Shown here one piece after another: positions 20,124 through 28,728 of a stretch of DNA of 64,000 bases (the stretch's first letter is position 1; each line of letters opens with the position of its first letter). A program made the position numbers and the translations under genes. Origin of the DNA: Leptolyngbya sp. NIES-3755 (GTDB lineage Bacteria; Cyanobacteriota; Cyanobacteriia; Leptolyngbyales; Leptolyngbyaceae); assembly GCA_001548435.1 (NCBI GenBank), contig AP017308.1, positions 3,605,030-3,669,029 of the forward strand, written 5' to 3'. The notes under the pieces are model-generated. The model did not search any database. It worked only from the letters and a program-made list of their open reading frames with translations, and was not told the DNA's origin.

Positions 20124-21173
20124 TTATTCAGATTTGAGCGAGGTCATATCGATCGAGAAACGGTACTTCACATCGGATTTGAGTAAGCGATCGTATGCTT
20201 CGTTGATCTTCTGAATTGGAATCACTTCAACATCCGCCGTAAGGTTATGCTTGCCGCAAAAGTCGAGCATTTCTTGAGTTTCAGCAATGCCACCAATCAG
20301 CGATCCAGAAAGATTGCGGCGACCCATAATCAGACTAAATGCCGCAACGCTTAGCTTTGTTGGCGATGCTCCGACTAAGGTGAGATTCCCATCGAGCCGA
20401 AGCAGATTGAGATAAGCATCAATGTCGTGTTCAGCAGAAACAGTATCGAGAATGAAGTCAAAGCTCCCTGTGTGCTGTTTCATCTCGTCCTCGTTGCGAG
20501 ACACCACGACTTCATCCGCACCAAGGCGAAGTGCGTCTTCTTTCTTATTCGGTGAAGTTGTAAAAACCACGACGTGCGCCCCAAGTGCATGAGCGATCTT
20601 CACGCCCATGTGACCCAATCCCCCAAGACCCACTACGCCTACTTTTTTACCCTTGGTAATCCCCCAGTGATGCAGAGGTGAATAGGTCGTAATGCCAGCA
20701 CAGAGAAGCGGTGCGACTCCCGCTAGATCGAGATTAGGAGGAACGCGCAGCACGAAGCGTTGATCGACGACGATGCTATCTGAGTAGCCGCCATAGGTCA
20801 CACCGCCAGAATGTTTGTCTGGAGAGTTGTAAGTTTGGATCATATTGGGGCAGAACTGCTCCAGCCCTGCTTTGCACTGAGGACAAGTGCCATCCGAATC
20901 CACCATGCAGCCGACTCCCACCGTGTCACCCGGCTTGAATTTCGTCACGGCTGAGCCGATTTGAGTGACCCGACCCACAATCTCATGACCGGGAACGATC
21001 GGGTAAACCGCGCCGCCCCACTCATCCCGCACCGAATGCAGGTCAGAGTGGCAGATGCCGCAGAAGAGAATTTCGATTTGGACATCGGTTTCGGTGAGAT
21101 CGCGCCGCTCGATCGTATCGGCAGCCAGCGGTGAGGTTGCACTAGCAGCGGAGTAAGCTTTGGACTTGTACAT
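20124..21173 (-). CDS. Zinc-dependent NAD(P) alcohol dehydrogenase (CAD/YahK-like)
   Basis: 349 residues. Catalytic zinc ligands are in CGICHSDLH (Cys41), PGHEIVG (His63-Glu64) and LLCAGITTY (Cys). The nucleotide fold shows VVGLGGLGHMGVK. The structural zinc loop reads DSDGTCPQCKAGLEQFC, where the usual first Cys (DSC.TC) is Asp, an unusual ligand change. It is expected to reduce aldehydes to alcohols with NADPH. First gene of a minus-strand operon, divergent from the AraC regulator at 21472. Confidence 0.92.
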   Translation of the reverse strand: MYKSKAYSAASATSPLAADTIERRDLTETDVQIEILFCGICHSDLHSVRDEWGGAVYPIVPGHEIVGRVTQIGSAVTKFKPGDTVGVGCMVDSDGTCPQCKAGLEQFCPNMIQTYNSPDKHSGGVTYGGYSDSIVVDQRFVLRVPPNLDLAGVAPLLCAGITTYSPLHHWGITKGKKVGVVGLGGLGHMGVKIAHALGAHVVVFTTSPNKKEDALRLGADEVVVSRNEDEMKQHTGSFDFILDTVSAEHDIDAYLNLLRLDGNLTLVGASPTKLSVAAFSLIMGRRNLSGSLIGGIAETQEMLDFCGKHNLTADVEVIPIQKINEAYDRLLKSDVKYRFSIDMTSLKSE

Positions 21174-21471
21174 GAATGATGCTCCAGGATGTAAAACTTA
21201 TGAGATGTCGTTTGGGTTGCCGCCCCAATCGTAGAGATTCGGCACTAATCGCCTGCTCTATCGGTAGGGATAAGAATGTGTGAAGCAGCAAGGTTAGCCT
21301 TAATACCGTTGTCGTGATCGTTTAGAAGGATATTTTCGCTTGCATTAATGTCTAGAAGGTTTACAAGAAGCTAACATCGCCTTTCCTTGCTTTAGCTCCA
21401 TCTTATAAATCCTAAAGAGCGAGTCATAGAATGATCGTCTAAGATCGTTGTACAATCCTGCAAAATTGAAC
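21174..21471. promoter_or_regulatory. Divergent promoter region between adh operon and araC-type gene
   Basis: A 298-nt spacer separates the two divergent starts. It must hold both promoters and probably the regulator's sites. I see no clear long dyad; AT-rich patches near 21340-21440 are the likely core. Confidence 0.4.
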
Positions 21472-22431
21472 ATGAACGCTGTCAAACCGAATGAAAAGCT
21501 CGATGTGCGATCGCAGCGTGAGGCAGACCGATCTCAAGCCGATCGAGACGAATTGGTTGAGCGCATCTCACAGGCAATTCCCACGGACGTGACAATCGAG
21601 CCGCTAAAAGGTGTGCACTTCAAACGCTCCTCCTTGGCTTTGGAACCCTGTCATGCGGTCTCTGTTCCTGCTTTTTGTGTGATTGCCCAAGGCAGCAAAG
21701 AAGTTCTGCTAGGTGACGATCGCTATCAGTACGATCCAATGCTCTATTTGCTGGCAACCGCCGAACTACCGATCGTCACCCAAATTCTGGAAGCATCCGA
21801 GGCAAAACCTTACCTCAGCCTTCGTCTCGATCTTGAGCCAACGCTGGTTGGTTCTGTTATTGTCGAGGCGGGCTATCCCTCAGCGCAACGGAGCGCAACG
21901 GTCAAAGCGATCGATGTCAGTCCGTTAGATGCAAATCTCTTAGATGCAGTGGTACGACTCGTCAGGCTGCTCGATTCCCCGACTGAAGCTCACGTTCTCG
22001 CACCTTTGATTCAGCGAGAAATCATTTATCGATTGCTGATCGGAGCGCAAGGCGATCGATTGCGTCAGATTGCCGTTTTGGGCGGCTACACGCATCATAT
22101 TGCTAGAGCCATCGATCGACTGCGAAAAGACTTCAATCAACCGCTGCGAATTGAAACGATCGCACGAGAGCTAGGAATGAGCGTTTCGGGCTTTCACCAT
22201 CACTTCAAGTCTGTGACTGCGATGAGTCCGCTACAGTTTCAAAAGCAACTGCGGCTCCAAGAGGCTCGTCGTCTGATGCTGGGGGAAAACCTGGATGCGA
22301 CCAGTGCGGCTTATCGAGTGGGGTATGACGATGCCTCACACTTCAATCGGGAGTATAAGCGGCTGTTTGGGGAACCGCCGATGCGCGACGTGGAACGGTT
22401 GCGGGTCGCGACCCGACTGAGTTCTGTGTGA
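21472..22431 (+). CDS. AraC-family regulator (YqhC/CmrA-like)
   Basis: 319 residues from ATG 21472. The N-terminal half (FCVIAQGSKEVLLGDDRYQY, LATAELPIVTQI) is the AraC_N domain found in YqhC, which activates yqhD and dkgA when aldehydes are present. The C-terminal ~100 residues hold the helix-turn-helix pair: IETIARELGMSVSGFHHHFK and TSAAYRVGYDDASHFNREYK, then FGEPP. Its divergent position next to an alcohol dehydrogenase and an AKR5 reductase makes aldehyde-responsive activation of that operon a strong inference. Confidence 0.9.
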   Translation: MNAVKPNEKLDVRSQREADRSQADRDELVERISQAIPTDVTIEPLKGVHFKRSSLALEPCHAVSVPAFCVIAQGSKEVLLGDDRYQYDPMLYLLATAELPIVTQILEASEAKPYLSLRLDLEPTLVGSVIVEAGYPSAQRSATVKAIDVSPLDANLLDAVVRLVRLLDSPTEAHVLAPLIQREIIYRLLIGAQGDRLRQIAVLGGYTHHIARAIDRLRKDFNQPLRIETIARELGMSVSGFHHHFKSVTAMSPLQFQKQLRLQEARRLMLGENLDATSAAYRVGYDDASHFNREYKRLFGEPPMRDVERLRVATRLSSV

Positions 22432-22564
22432 TGTGTAGCGTTGAGTATTGTTCGCTTCTAATTTTTAGGGTTAGCGATCGACTGATTTGTCTGATCTCGA
22501 TTTGCCTAACGACCCCAAGCTCCGCAGTTCGCCGCAGCGCATGGTTAGTCCGCTAGTTGACCTC

Positions 22565-22993
22565 ATGCCTGCCAAAGACCTTTATCACGCCACCGTAAAA
22601 GCAGCCCCAATTAAAGACGGCTGGACGATCACGGATGATCCCCTCACTCTTAAGATTCGCAACCGTTCCGCAGCTATTGACCTCGGTGCTGAAAAGATGA
22701 TTGCCGCCGAGCGGGGATCTGAAAAAATTGCCGTTGAAATCAAAAGTTTCATTGGTGCGTCGTTCATTAACGACCTCGAAAACGCTTGGGGGCAGTTCTT
22801 TTTCTATGCCAGAATCCTCGCTAGAAAAGAACCTGATCGTCGATTATATTTAGCAGTAAGCCAAACGATTGCCGAAACCCTATTGCAAGAGGAAGCCGGA
22901 AAATTACTCCTAGAAGAACCTGGCTTTCGCCTACTCGTTTTTGATCCAACAACCCAGGAGATCATCGAATGGAAACCGCCAATCATCCCCTAG
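22565..22993 (+). CDS. xisH: XisH family protein
   Basis: 142 residues from ATG 22565: MPAKDLYHATVKAAPIKDGW, then TDDPLTLKI, EKIAVEIKSFIGASFINDLE and a conserved C-terminus. XisH is known from the fdxN excision element of heterocyst formers, where it controls excision together with XisI; homologues are widespread and their molecular role is unsettled. The fold resembles PD-(D/E)XK nucleases (acidic residue ... VEIKSF). An upstream extension from 22487 is possible but not family-like. It overlaps xisI by 25 nt. Confidence 0.9.
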   Translation: MPAKDLYHATVKAAPIKDGWTITDDPLTLKIRNRSAAIDLGAEKMIAAERGSEKIAVEIKSFIGASFINDLENAWGQFFFYARILARKEPDRRLYLAVSQTIAETLLQEEAGKLLLEEPGFRLLVFDPTTQEIIEWKPPIIP

Positions 22994-23340
22994 AGCAAGC
23001 AACTCAGCAGCCTGTTGATCAATGGCGTGAATTCTTAGAGCGAATCTTGCAAGTCTACGCTGATCGCCCCTACCGCTATGGAGAAGTCTTGACCTATCTC
23101 GTGGTTAGCTGCGATCGCAACCATTACCTGCTGATGCACGAAGGCTAGGAACAACTTCATCGCGTTCACGGAATTCTCGTCCATGCTGAAATTCGCGACA
23201 ACAAGATTTGGATTCATTACGATGGAATCGAAGACGGTATCACTGATGAACTCGTCGCCGCAGGGGTTCCCAAAGAACAGATCGTTCTCGCGTTTCATCC
23301 GCCCCATATCCGTCCACACACCGGATATGCAGTTGCCTGA
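22969..23340 (+). pseudogene. xisI: xisI with a premature TAG
   Basis: ATG 22969 (inside the end of xisH) opens a 123-codon XisI frame: WREFLERILQVYADRPYRYG, LVVSCDRNHYLLMHEG, a TAG at 23146-23148, then EQLHRVHGILVHAEIRDNKI and GVPKEQIVLAFHPPHIRPHT up to TGA 23340. The family has Trp where TAG stands (HxGW), so one G-to-A change (TGG to TAG) broke it. Everything else is intact, implying recent loss or a sequence error. Without XisI the neighbouring XisH is probably idle. Confidence 0.88.
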
Positions 23341-23998
23341 GTGATTTCCAGTTTCAGCACTGTGATTGAAGGCGGAGATTTTTACGAAGCGTATATTTTC
23401 AGCCTCGTGATTCGGGCTGCCGTGAATGAAGGTCCGAGTCAGCGCAGGAGAGATATGTCAGCTTAATTCCTAACCGTTGCAATCCTTACAGGTGGATTTA
23501 TGATCGGCAGAAGGTTGTGAACGTTGAGGATAAGCCTGTCGATGAAGAATTATTCTGGTGCAATTGCCCAATTGCTCATTCTGGGAAACGACCTGCCGAT
23601 CGCGTCACCGGACTGGGCGGATTATGCGGCACTCGTGTCAGTGGCGATTGGGAGGATATTCAAGTGGATCTCGGACTCAAATCGCGCTCAGAGGTACGGA
23701 CAAAATCGCAGTTTGCTTTTGTGGAGCCAGCTAGAGGATATCGATCGCCTGCACGATCGACAGAATTCAAAGGATTCTCTGGCAGTCAGTCAAACCCAAA
23801 TCAGAAACCCAAAAACAAACAGCGCCACAACGGAAAAAATCGCAAGAAGAAAAAATAGGGTTAAGTAATATTTGGCTGAGCCTTGAAGCAAGTTTTGTTG
23901 CGGGAGCTTTGCGGTTGCTGCATCATCCCATTCGTCGAAATCCTGATTCTGCGCCTTTGTCCTACACTTGAGAGTAAACTCTAAAAAGTCGTGGTTCG
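23341..23998 (+). other. Decayed region, origin not recognised
   Basis: About 30 codons at 23362-23465 read GGDFYEAYIFSLVIRAAVNE and then stop. Downstream, two overlapping frames (23517-23858 and 23524-23868) are both open, end in Lys/Asn-rich low-complexity sequence, and match no family I know. Probably a broken gene plus noise; a small genuine protein at 23517 cannot be excluded. Confidence 0.35.
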
Positions 23999-25549
23999 AT
24001 GACTCGTTGGTTTAACACTGCTGGACCTTGCCAAGCGGACATTCATTACATGCTCCCGCCTACCCGTCGCTTGCCAAACTTGGAGCGACTGATTCAGCAG
24101 CGTAGCTATTTTGTCATCCATGCGCCTCGTCAAACGGGAAAGACGACGGCGATGCTTGCTTTAGCAGAACAGTTAAGAGAGCGTGGACAGTTCGCTGCTG
24201 TGATGGTTTCAGCCGAGGTCGGTGCGCCGTTTAGTCATGACATTGGAACCGCAGAAGGAGCTATTTTAGGGGCATGGCAAGATGCAATTCGGTTTCGATT
24301 GCCGTCAGAGTTGCATCCGCCAGACTGGAGGCAGACAGAACCTGGACAGCAGATTCGAGCCGCTCTTCAAGTTTGGGCAGAAGCCTCTCCACTCCCCATC
24401 GTCCTGTTCATTGATGAAATTGATGCGTTGCGAGATGAAACCTTGGTGTCAGTGTTGAGACAGTTGCGCGATGGGTTTCCCACTCGTCCCAAAGCATTCC
24501 CGCATTCAGTGGGCTTGATTGGATTACGCGATGTCCGGGATTACAAGGTCGCATCAGGCGGAAGTGGTCGCTTAAATACAGCCAGTCCTTTTAACGTCAA
24601 AGTCCAATCGCTGACGCTGAGAGATTTTACGGCTGAGGAAGTCGCGGAACTCTATGCTCAACATACGACCGAAACCGGACAAGAATTTATGGAGGATGCG
24701 ATCGCACTCGCATTCGATCTCACCCAAGGACAACCCTGGCTCGTCAATGCTTTAGCGAAAGCTGCGATCGAAGAGTTGATCGATGATCTCTCTGTGCCGA
24801 TTACGGTTGAGCATATTCAGGACGCAAAAGAACTGTTGATCCGTCGGCAAGATACCCATCTCGATAGCTTGGCGGAACGACTGCAAGAGCCGCGTGTTCG
24901 GGCGATTATCGAACCGATTTTGTCAGGGCAAGAGTTAGGAGATGTGCCCGTGGATGATATTCAGTTTGTGCTGGATTTGGGCTTGTGTCGGATGAGTCCT
25001 TTGGGTGGATTGACGATCGCAAATCCCATTTATCGAGAAGTCCTGCCGCGAGTTCTCACGATTACGCCTTCGGCTTCGTTGCCGCAGATTCAGCCGACTT
25101 GGTTAACGCCAGAGGGGGCACTCAACCCAGACAAGCTTTTGGAAGCTTTTCTCACCTTTTGGCGACAGCATGGAGAACCGTTGCTCAACAGTGCGTCGTA
25201 TCACGAAATTGCGCCGCATTTGGTGTTGATGGCGTTTCTGCATCGGGTAGTGAATGGCGGCGGGACTCTGGAACGGGAATATGCGATCGGCAGCGATCGG
25301 ATGGATTTGTGTTTGCGCTATGGGCAGGTGACGCTGGGGATTGAACTGAAGGTGTGGCGGACGAATCGAGCCGATCCGAAAACGGCAGGACTGAATCAGT
25401 TGGAGGGTTATTTGGCACGATTGGGATTGGAAACCGGATGGCTTGTAATCTTCGATCGTCGCCGGAATGCTGCCCCGATCGAGGAGCGTCTGGCGACTGA
25501 GCTTGCGACGACTCCGCAAGGGAGAACGGTAACGATCGTGCGGGCTTAA
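23999..25549 (+). CDS. AAA-like ATPase with C-terminal PD-(D/E)XK-type domain
   Basis: 516 residues. The P-loop APRQTGKTT is at 42-50 and the Walker B IVLFIDEID near 134-142, followed by an AAA+/STAND-like lid to ~330. The last ~130 residues contain DRMDLCLRYGQVTLGIELKV, an Asp...Glu-x-Lys arrangement typical of PD-(D/E)XK nucleases, and EGYLARLG. Such AAA-nuclease proteins are numerous in cyanobacteria and their role is unknown. A decayed copy of the 3' end lies at 26424-26521. Start ATG 23999 was chosen because the conserved start follows at once. Confidence 0.8.
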   Translation: MTRWFNTAGPCQADIHYMLPPTRRLPNLERLIQQRSYFVIHAPRQTGKTTAMLALAEQLRERGQFAAVMVSAEVGAPFSHDIGTAEGAILGAWQDAIRFRLPSELHPPDWRQTEPGQQIRAALQVWAEASPLPIVLFIDEIDALRDETLVSVLRQLRDGFPTRPKAFPHSVGLIGLRDVRDYKVASGGSGRLNTASPFNVKVQSLTLRDFTAEEVAELYAQHTTETGQEFMEDAIALAFDLTQGQPWLVNALAKAAIEELIDDLSVPITVEHIQDAKELLIRRQDTHLDSLAERLQEPRVRAIIEPILSGQELGDVPVDDIQFVLDLGLCRMSPLGGLTIANPIYREVLPRVLTITPSASLPQIQPTWLTPEGALNPDKLLEAFLTFWRQHGEPLLNSASYHEIAPHLVLMAFLHRVVNGGGTLEREYAIGSDRMDLCLRYGQVTLGIELKVWRTNRADPKTAGLNQLEGYLARLGLETGWLVIFDRRRNAAPIEERLATELATTPQGRTVTIVRA

Positions 25550-25630
25550 TCGCGTTATCTGTTACTGTCCTTAGCCAGCAACAGACTTCAGATTGATATG
25601 ATAGAAGCCAAGGTGAATTGAGGTCGGCTG

Positions 25631-26392
25631 ATGGCATCACCCTTTCCAGGAATGAATCCCTTTCTTGAAGATCCGGAGTTTTGGTCGGCGGTGCATAATC
25701 GTTTGATTGTTGCGATCGCGGACGATCTCGTAGATCATCTCAGCGAAAAATACCGAGTCGAAATCGAAAAACGAACTTACTTCAGCAATGACGATGAAAG
25801 TCTGCTGGTTGGAATTCCTGATGTTTCTGTTGTGACGGGCAGAGTAGAAGCAACGCCCTCAACGACTCAATCCTCACTTTCGGTTTTACCCGAAAAAGTA
25901 ACGGTTCCCATTCTGGAAGAGGTGAATGAGCGTTATCTAGAGATTCGCGAGGTGGCAACAGGAACCGTGGTGACGGTGCTGGAGATTTTGTCTCCTAAAA
26001 ACAAGCGGGCTGGGGAAGGGAGACTTGCCTATGAACGTAAACGCAATCAGGTTTTAGCCAGTGCTACAAACCTTGTGGAGATTGATTTACTTCGAGGGGG
26101 CAAGCCGTTTCCGATCGCGAGTCAATCCCTTGGAGACTACCGAATTTTGATCTGTCGAGGCAACGATCGTCCGAGGGGTGATCTTTACGCTTTTGAGTTA
26201 CGTCAGCCGATTCCAATGATTCCGATTCCGCTTGTTCCAGGTGAAACTGAACCGATGCTTGATCTGCAATCTTTGCTGCATCGGGTGTATGACAAAGGGC
26301 GATATCAGTTAGCCATTGATTACACCCGTCAACTTCAGCCCAAATTATCTGACCTCGATCGTGAGTGGGTCGAAACCTTGCTGAGACATTAA
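25631..26392 (+). CDS. DUF4058 family protein
   Basis: 253 residues. The opening MASPFPGMNPFLEDPEFWSA is the signature of the cyanobacterial DUF4058 family, followed by EILSPKNKRAGEGRLAYERK and a C-terminal LLHRVYDKGRYQLAIDY. The conserved acidic/Lys pattern suggests a nuclease-like fold, but no function is established. It lies 81 nt after the ATPase-nuclease gene and may be cotranscribed. Confidence 0.9.
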   Translation: MASPFPGMNPFLEDPEFWSAVHNRLIVAIADDLVDHLSEKYRVEIEKRTYFSNDDESLLVGIPDVSVVTGRVEATPSTTQSSLSVLPEKVTVPILEEVNERYLEIREVATGTVVTVLEILSPKNKRAGEGRLAYERKRNQVLASATNLVEIDLLRGGKPFPIASQSLGDYRILICRGNDRPRGDLYAFELRQPIPMIPIPLVPGETEPMLDLQSLLHRVYDKGRYQLAIDYTRQLQPKLSDLDREWVETLLRH

Positions 26393-26423
26393 TTTCTAAT
26401 CGGTACAATCCTCATGGGTGGAT

Positions 26424-26521
26424 CTTCGATCGTCGCCAGAATGCTCCCGATCGAGGAGCAACTGACGACTGAGCCTGCGACGACTCTGCAAGGGAGAACG
26501 GTGACGATCGTGCGGGCTTAG
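26424..26521 (+). pseudogene. Duplicated 3' end of the AAA-nuclease gene
   Basis: About 98 nt here repeat the end of the gene at 23999-25549 (25452-25549) with few changes: CTTCGATCGTCGCC..., GATCGAGGAGC, GACGACT...GCAAGGGAGAACGGT. The frame is disturbed near the start by missing bases. It is the scar of a second copy of the ATPase-nuclease, or of a duplicated tail that jumped across DUF4058. Confidence 0.8.
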
Positions 26522-26764
26522 GGATTGGGTGCGATCGCTTTCTCTGGTCGATACTGTGCCAGAAGCCGCTCATGACGCAAAATTGCATGGCAGCGATAGT
26601 GTTTTCGGAATTTGTCGAGTAGGAGTAATGATCGTGCGGCTCACACTACTAAAACGTCGGCTTCTGCATGGGATACTTCTCTAAGGTATTTAGAAGTCGT
26701 GTGACATCCTGACGATAGCGATTCATCAGTTCTGAATCTGGCTTTGAGTATTTTGAGTATGAAG
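26522..26764. other. Intergenic stretch with a possible protein scrap
   Basis: The minus strand around 26525-26640 reads LDKFRKHYRCHAILRHERLL and AQYRPEKAIAPNP, a short open stretch that could be the tail of a lost gene. I recognise no family and no complete frame. Confidence 0.3.
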
Positions 26765-27139
26765 TCAGAACCCATCTATCAAATTTCCGACCAACGAGTG
26801 TAAGCGCGTCATTCTTGGCTCAGATGATTCCTCGCATTTCTCCCAGGCTGTTATGTACACCTCTCTTTTGTTATCAGCGTTGACTACTAGAAGAACTGTG
26901 TTAGACACAAGCCGTTGATTCTTTAGATAACAATATCGATAGAGGGTTAGATTATTAACGGAAGTGAGATTTGGATTATGGCAAATGATTGTGTTCGCAT
27001 CAACTCGAACCACTTGTGTTTCTGGTGAAGGACAGGTGTTTGTGCGGGATTGAGCAGATGCGGGAAGTGCTAGGAATCCCAATGAAATGGCAGAAGCCCC
27101 AACAATAAGAAGTCTTTTCAAATTACGATCGACCTGCAT
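26765..27139 (-). CDS. Small secreted protein, unknown
   Basis: 124 residues from ATG 27139. Residues 1-29 form a signal peptide (charged MQVDRNLKR, hydrophobic LIVGASAISLGFLALP, cleavage near ASAQ). The mature part has four Cys (CPSPE, IICHN, YCYLK, EKCEE) that could form two disulfides, suggesting a folded periplasmic or secreted protein. No family is recognised. Confidence 0.6.
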   Translation of the reverse strand: MQVDRNLKRLLIVGASAISLGFLALPASAQSRTNTCPSPETQVVRVDANTIICHNPNLTSVNNLTLYRYCYLKNQRLVSNTVLLVVNADNKREVYITAWEKCEESSEPRMTRLHSLVGNLIDGF

Positions 27140-27226
27140 GAACCCAAAATATGAACGAACTGAGTATCAAAGATAACGCCTCAGCCAGCAGAGTTCCCGG
27201 AAGGATGCGTGTGCGAGACAGCACTT

Positions 27227-27499
27227 TCACAAAAGCGGTTGATTTAGAACAGCCGTTATCTCTTCATAAGTCCATCCCACTTCAAGCAAAATCTTCATTG
27301 CTTCAGTTTTATCTCTCTTATCGAAATCCCAATCAGAAACCGCCAAAATCTTTACTGCCGAAGTTATATTTCTGTCCGGTGGAAGTTGTAACGCTGATTG
27401 TCGTTGCCGAAGTGCCTCAGCTTGCAGCCTAGCTATTGATGGTAAATAGTTGAAACCTTCTGATGGTTGACCAGTCGTGCGATTTGCTCTCGCGCCCAT
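27227..27499 (-). CDS. Small hypothetical protein
   Basis: 90 residues from ATG 27499, behind AGAGAGGTG. The sequence GARANRTTGQPSEGFNYLPS and a helical C-terminus (KTEAMKILLEVGWTYEEITA) show no membrane span and no known domain. The last segment could be a small UBA-like three-helix unit. It follows the membrane protein at 27530 by 31 nt on the same strand. Confidence 0.5.
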   Translation of the reverse strand: MGARANRTTGQPSEGFNYLPSIARLQAEALRQRQSALQLPPDRNITSAVKILAVSDWDFDKRDKTEAMKILLEVGWTYEEITAVLNQPLL

Positions 27500-27529
27500 G
27501 TTTATCACCTCTCTAAAAGTTGAAATTGT

Positions 27530-28039
27530 TTATCTCGATAACAGCCGCTTTTTTTTAATTAATTTTTGAGTTTGTTCGCCAATAGAAACCGCTTCACTGA
27601 ACAGAGATCGAAGCTCGTTAAGATGGTCTTCGATCTCTTTATTCTCCCACCTATTAATGCCTTCACCATTAAGGGTGTCAATGTCTTCTAGAATCGCAAA
27701 TGCAATCGTGTACAGTAGTACAATCTTTCCTGGTAGTGGACTAGGTAGTAATCCAATTTTATCTATATTCTTTTCGTAAACATTGAAGTAAGAACGGGTC
27801 AGCTTGAAAGAATAAAACTCTCTAGCCCCAGCTTGAATATTCATCAATGAGTATTCAATTCCTTCAATGTATTTTCTCCTTTCAACTATTTGTAGTAATG
27901 CCTCAATTTCCCCATAGAATGCAGAAGCCAAACCTCTTCTTTCCTTTAGGGTCTGTAATTGAAAATTCAATGTCGCGGTTACAATTCCACCAGCAGCACC
28001 TATTCCAGCACCAATCAGTCCAGCCACAGCAGCATCCAT
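27530..28039 (-). CDS. Single-pass membrane protein, unknown
   Basis: 169 residues from ATG 28039. Residues 4-27 (AVAGLIGAGIGAAGGIVTAT) form a glycine-rich N-terminal helix that could span or line the membrane. The rest is charged and helical, ending in Lys/Arg-rich KLIKKKRLLSR. No family is recognised; such proteins sometimes accompany mobile elements. Confidence 0.5.
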   Translation of the reverse strand: MDAAVAGLIGAGIGAAGGIVTATLNFQLQTLKERRGLASAFYGEIEALLQIVERRKYIEGIEYSLMNIQAGAREFYSFKLTRSYFNVYEKNIDKIGLLPSPLPGKIVLLYTIAFAILEDIDTLNGEGINRWENKEIEDHLNELRSLFSEAVSIGEQTQKLIKKKRLLSR

Positions 28040-28084
28040 ACATCTATCGTACTCGTTTCACCATACGTTCTATGATTCAGCAGA

Positions 28085-28252
28085 TCATGTGTGAATTCCG
28101 GCAAAAACTGGTGCGATAGCAATAATGTGTTCTATCTCAAAGCTGAGCAGAGAAGCTTGTTGAGGATAGAGGCAATATTCGCATTTCTCCCAGAACGTTG
28201 AATCACGAGACAACGCAACGCAGCAGAAACGTAACTCATTGCTGTTCCTATA
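28085..28252 (-). pseudogene. HNH endonuclease remnant
   Basis: The frame contains CEYCLYPQQASLLSFEIEHI and IA, the CxxC...EHIIA core of a common cyanobacterial HNH endonuclease. The second CxxC and the Asn/His of the active site are missing, and a stop follows at 28085. The upstream partner gene at 28248 is intact, as in the usual gene pair. Confidence 0.65.
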
Positions 28253-28592
28253 ATCGCTTGTATGCACTCGCTTTTGCCAACCGAACAAGATGCTCCATCA
28301 CCAAATAACGATCGATCTCAGCTTCTTCTTGACGAGAGAGTTGCCGCGTTTTGTTGTCCGTGAGAAGCTGACTCATCCGTTCTTGCAAAGCAGGGGTCGG
28401 ACGAATTGCCAAAATTTCTTTGGGTGTCGGCTGACTGGCGAGCAGTTCAATGATTTGAAGCTCATCGGAAAATGAGATCGATGCTATGGACGAGAATTCC
28501 TCAAGAGCGCGATCGAGGAGTTCTGGCAAGCGATCGTGATAGGCTTGCAATTTTTCGCCCAAACTATCAGGCACTTCCAAAACGTTCTGCAT
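28248..28592 (-). CDS. Hypothetical protein, usual partner of a cyanobacterial HNH gene
   Basis: 114 residues from ATG 28592. The pattern VPDSLGEKLQAYHDRLPELL, LLASQPTPKEILAIRP, then LSRQEEAEIDRYLVMEHLVR is one I know from small cyanobacterial proteins encoded directly before HNH endonucleases. It is all-helical and has no catalytic motif. By arrangement it may be an antitoxin or regulator of the nuclease. The nuclease here is broken, so this gene is an orphan. Confidence 0.65.
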   Translation of the reverse strand: MQNVLEVPDSLGEKLQAYHDRLPELLDRALEEFSSIASISFSDELQIIELLASQPTPKEILAIRPTPALQERMSQLLTDNKTRQLSRQEEAEIDRYLVMEHLVRLAKASAYKRL

Positions 28593-28728
28593 CTCGCTGC
28601 TCCGTACAGAGGATTAGAACCAAGAGTTCCGATTCTACTTTAGGGCGAAATTTGCTGAATCGCTTTTGCTTTCACAGTCTTCAGGTCTGCTAGGCTGAAC
28701 ATCAGATGCTCAGTAAAGTCAATGCCCT

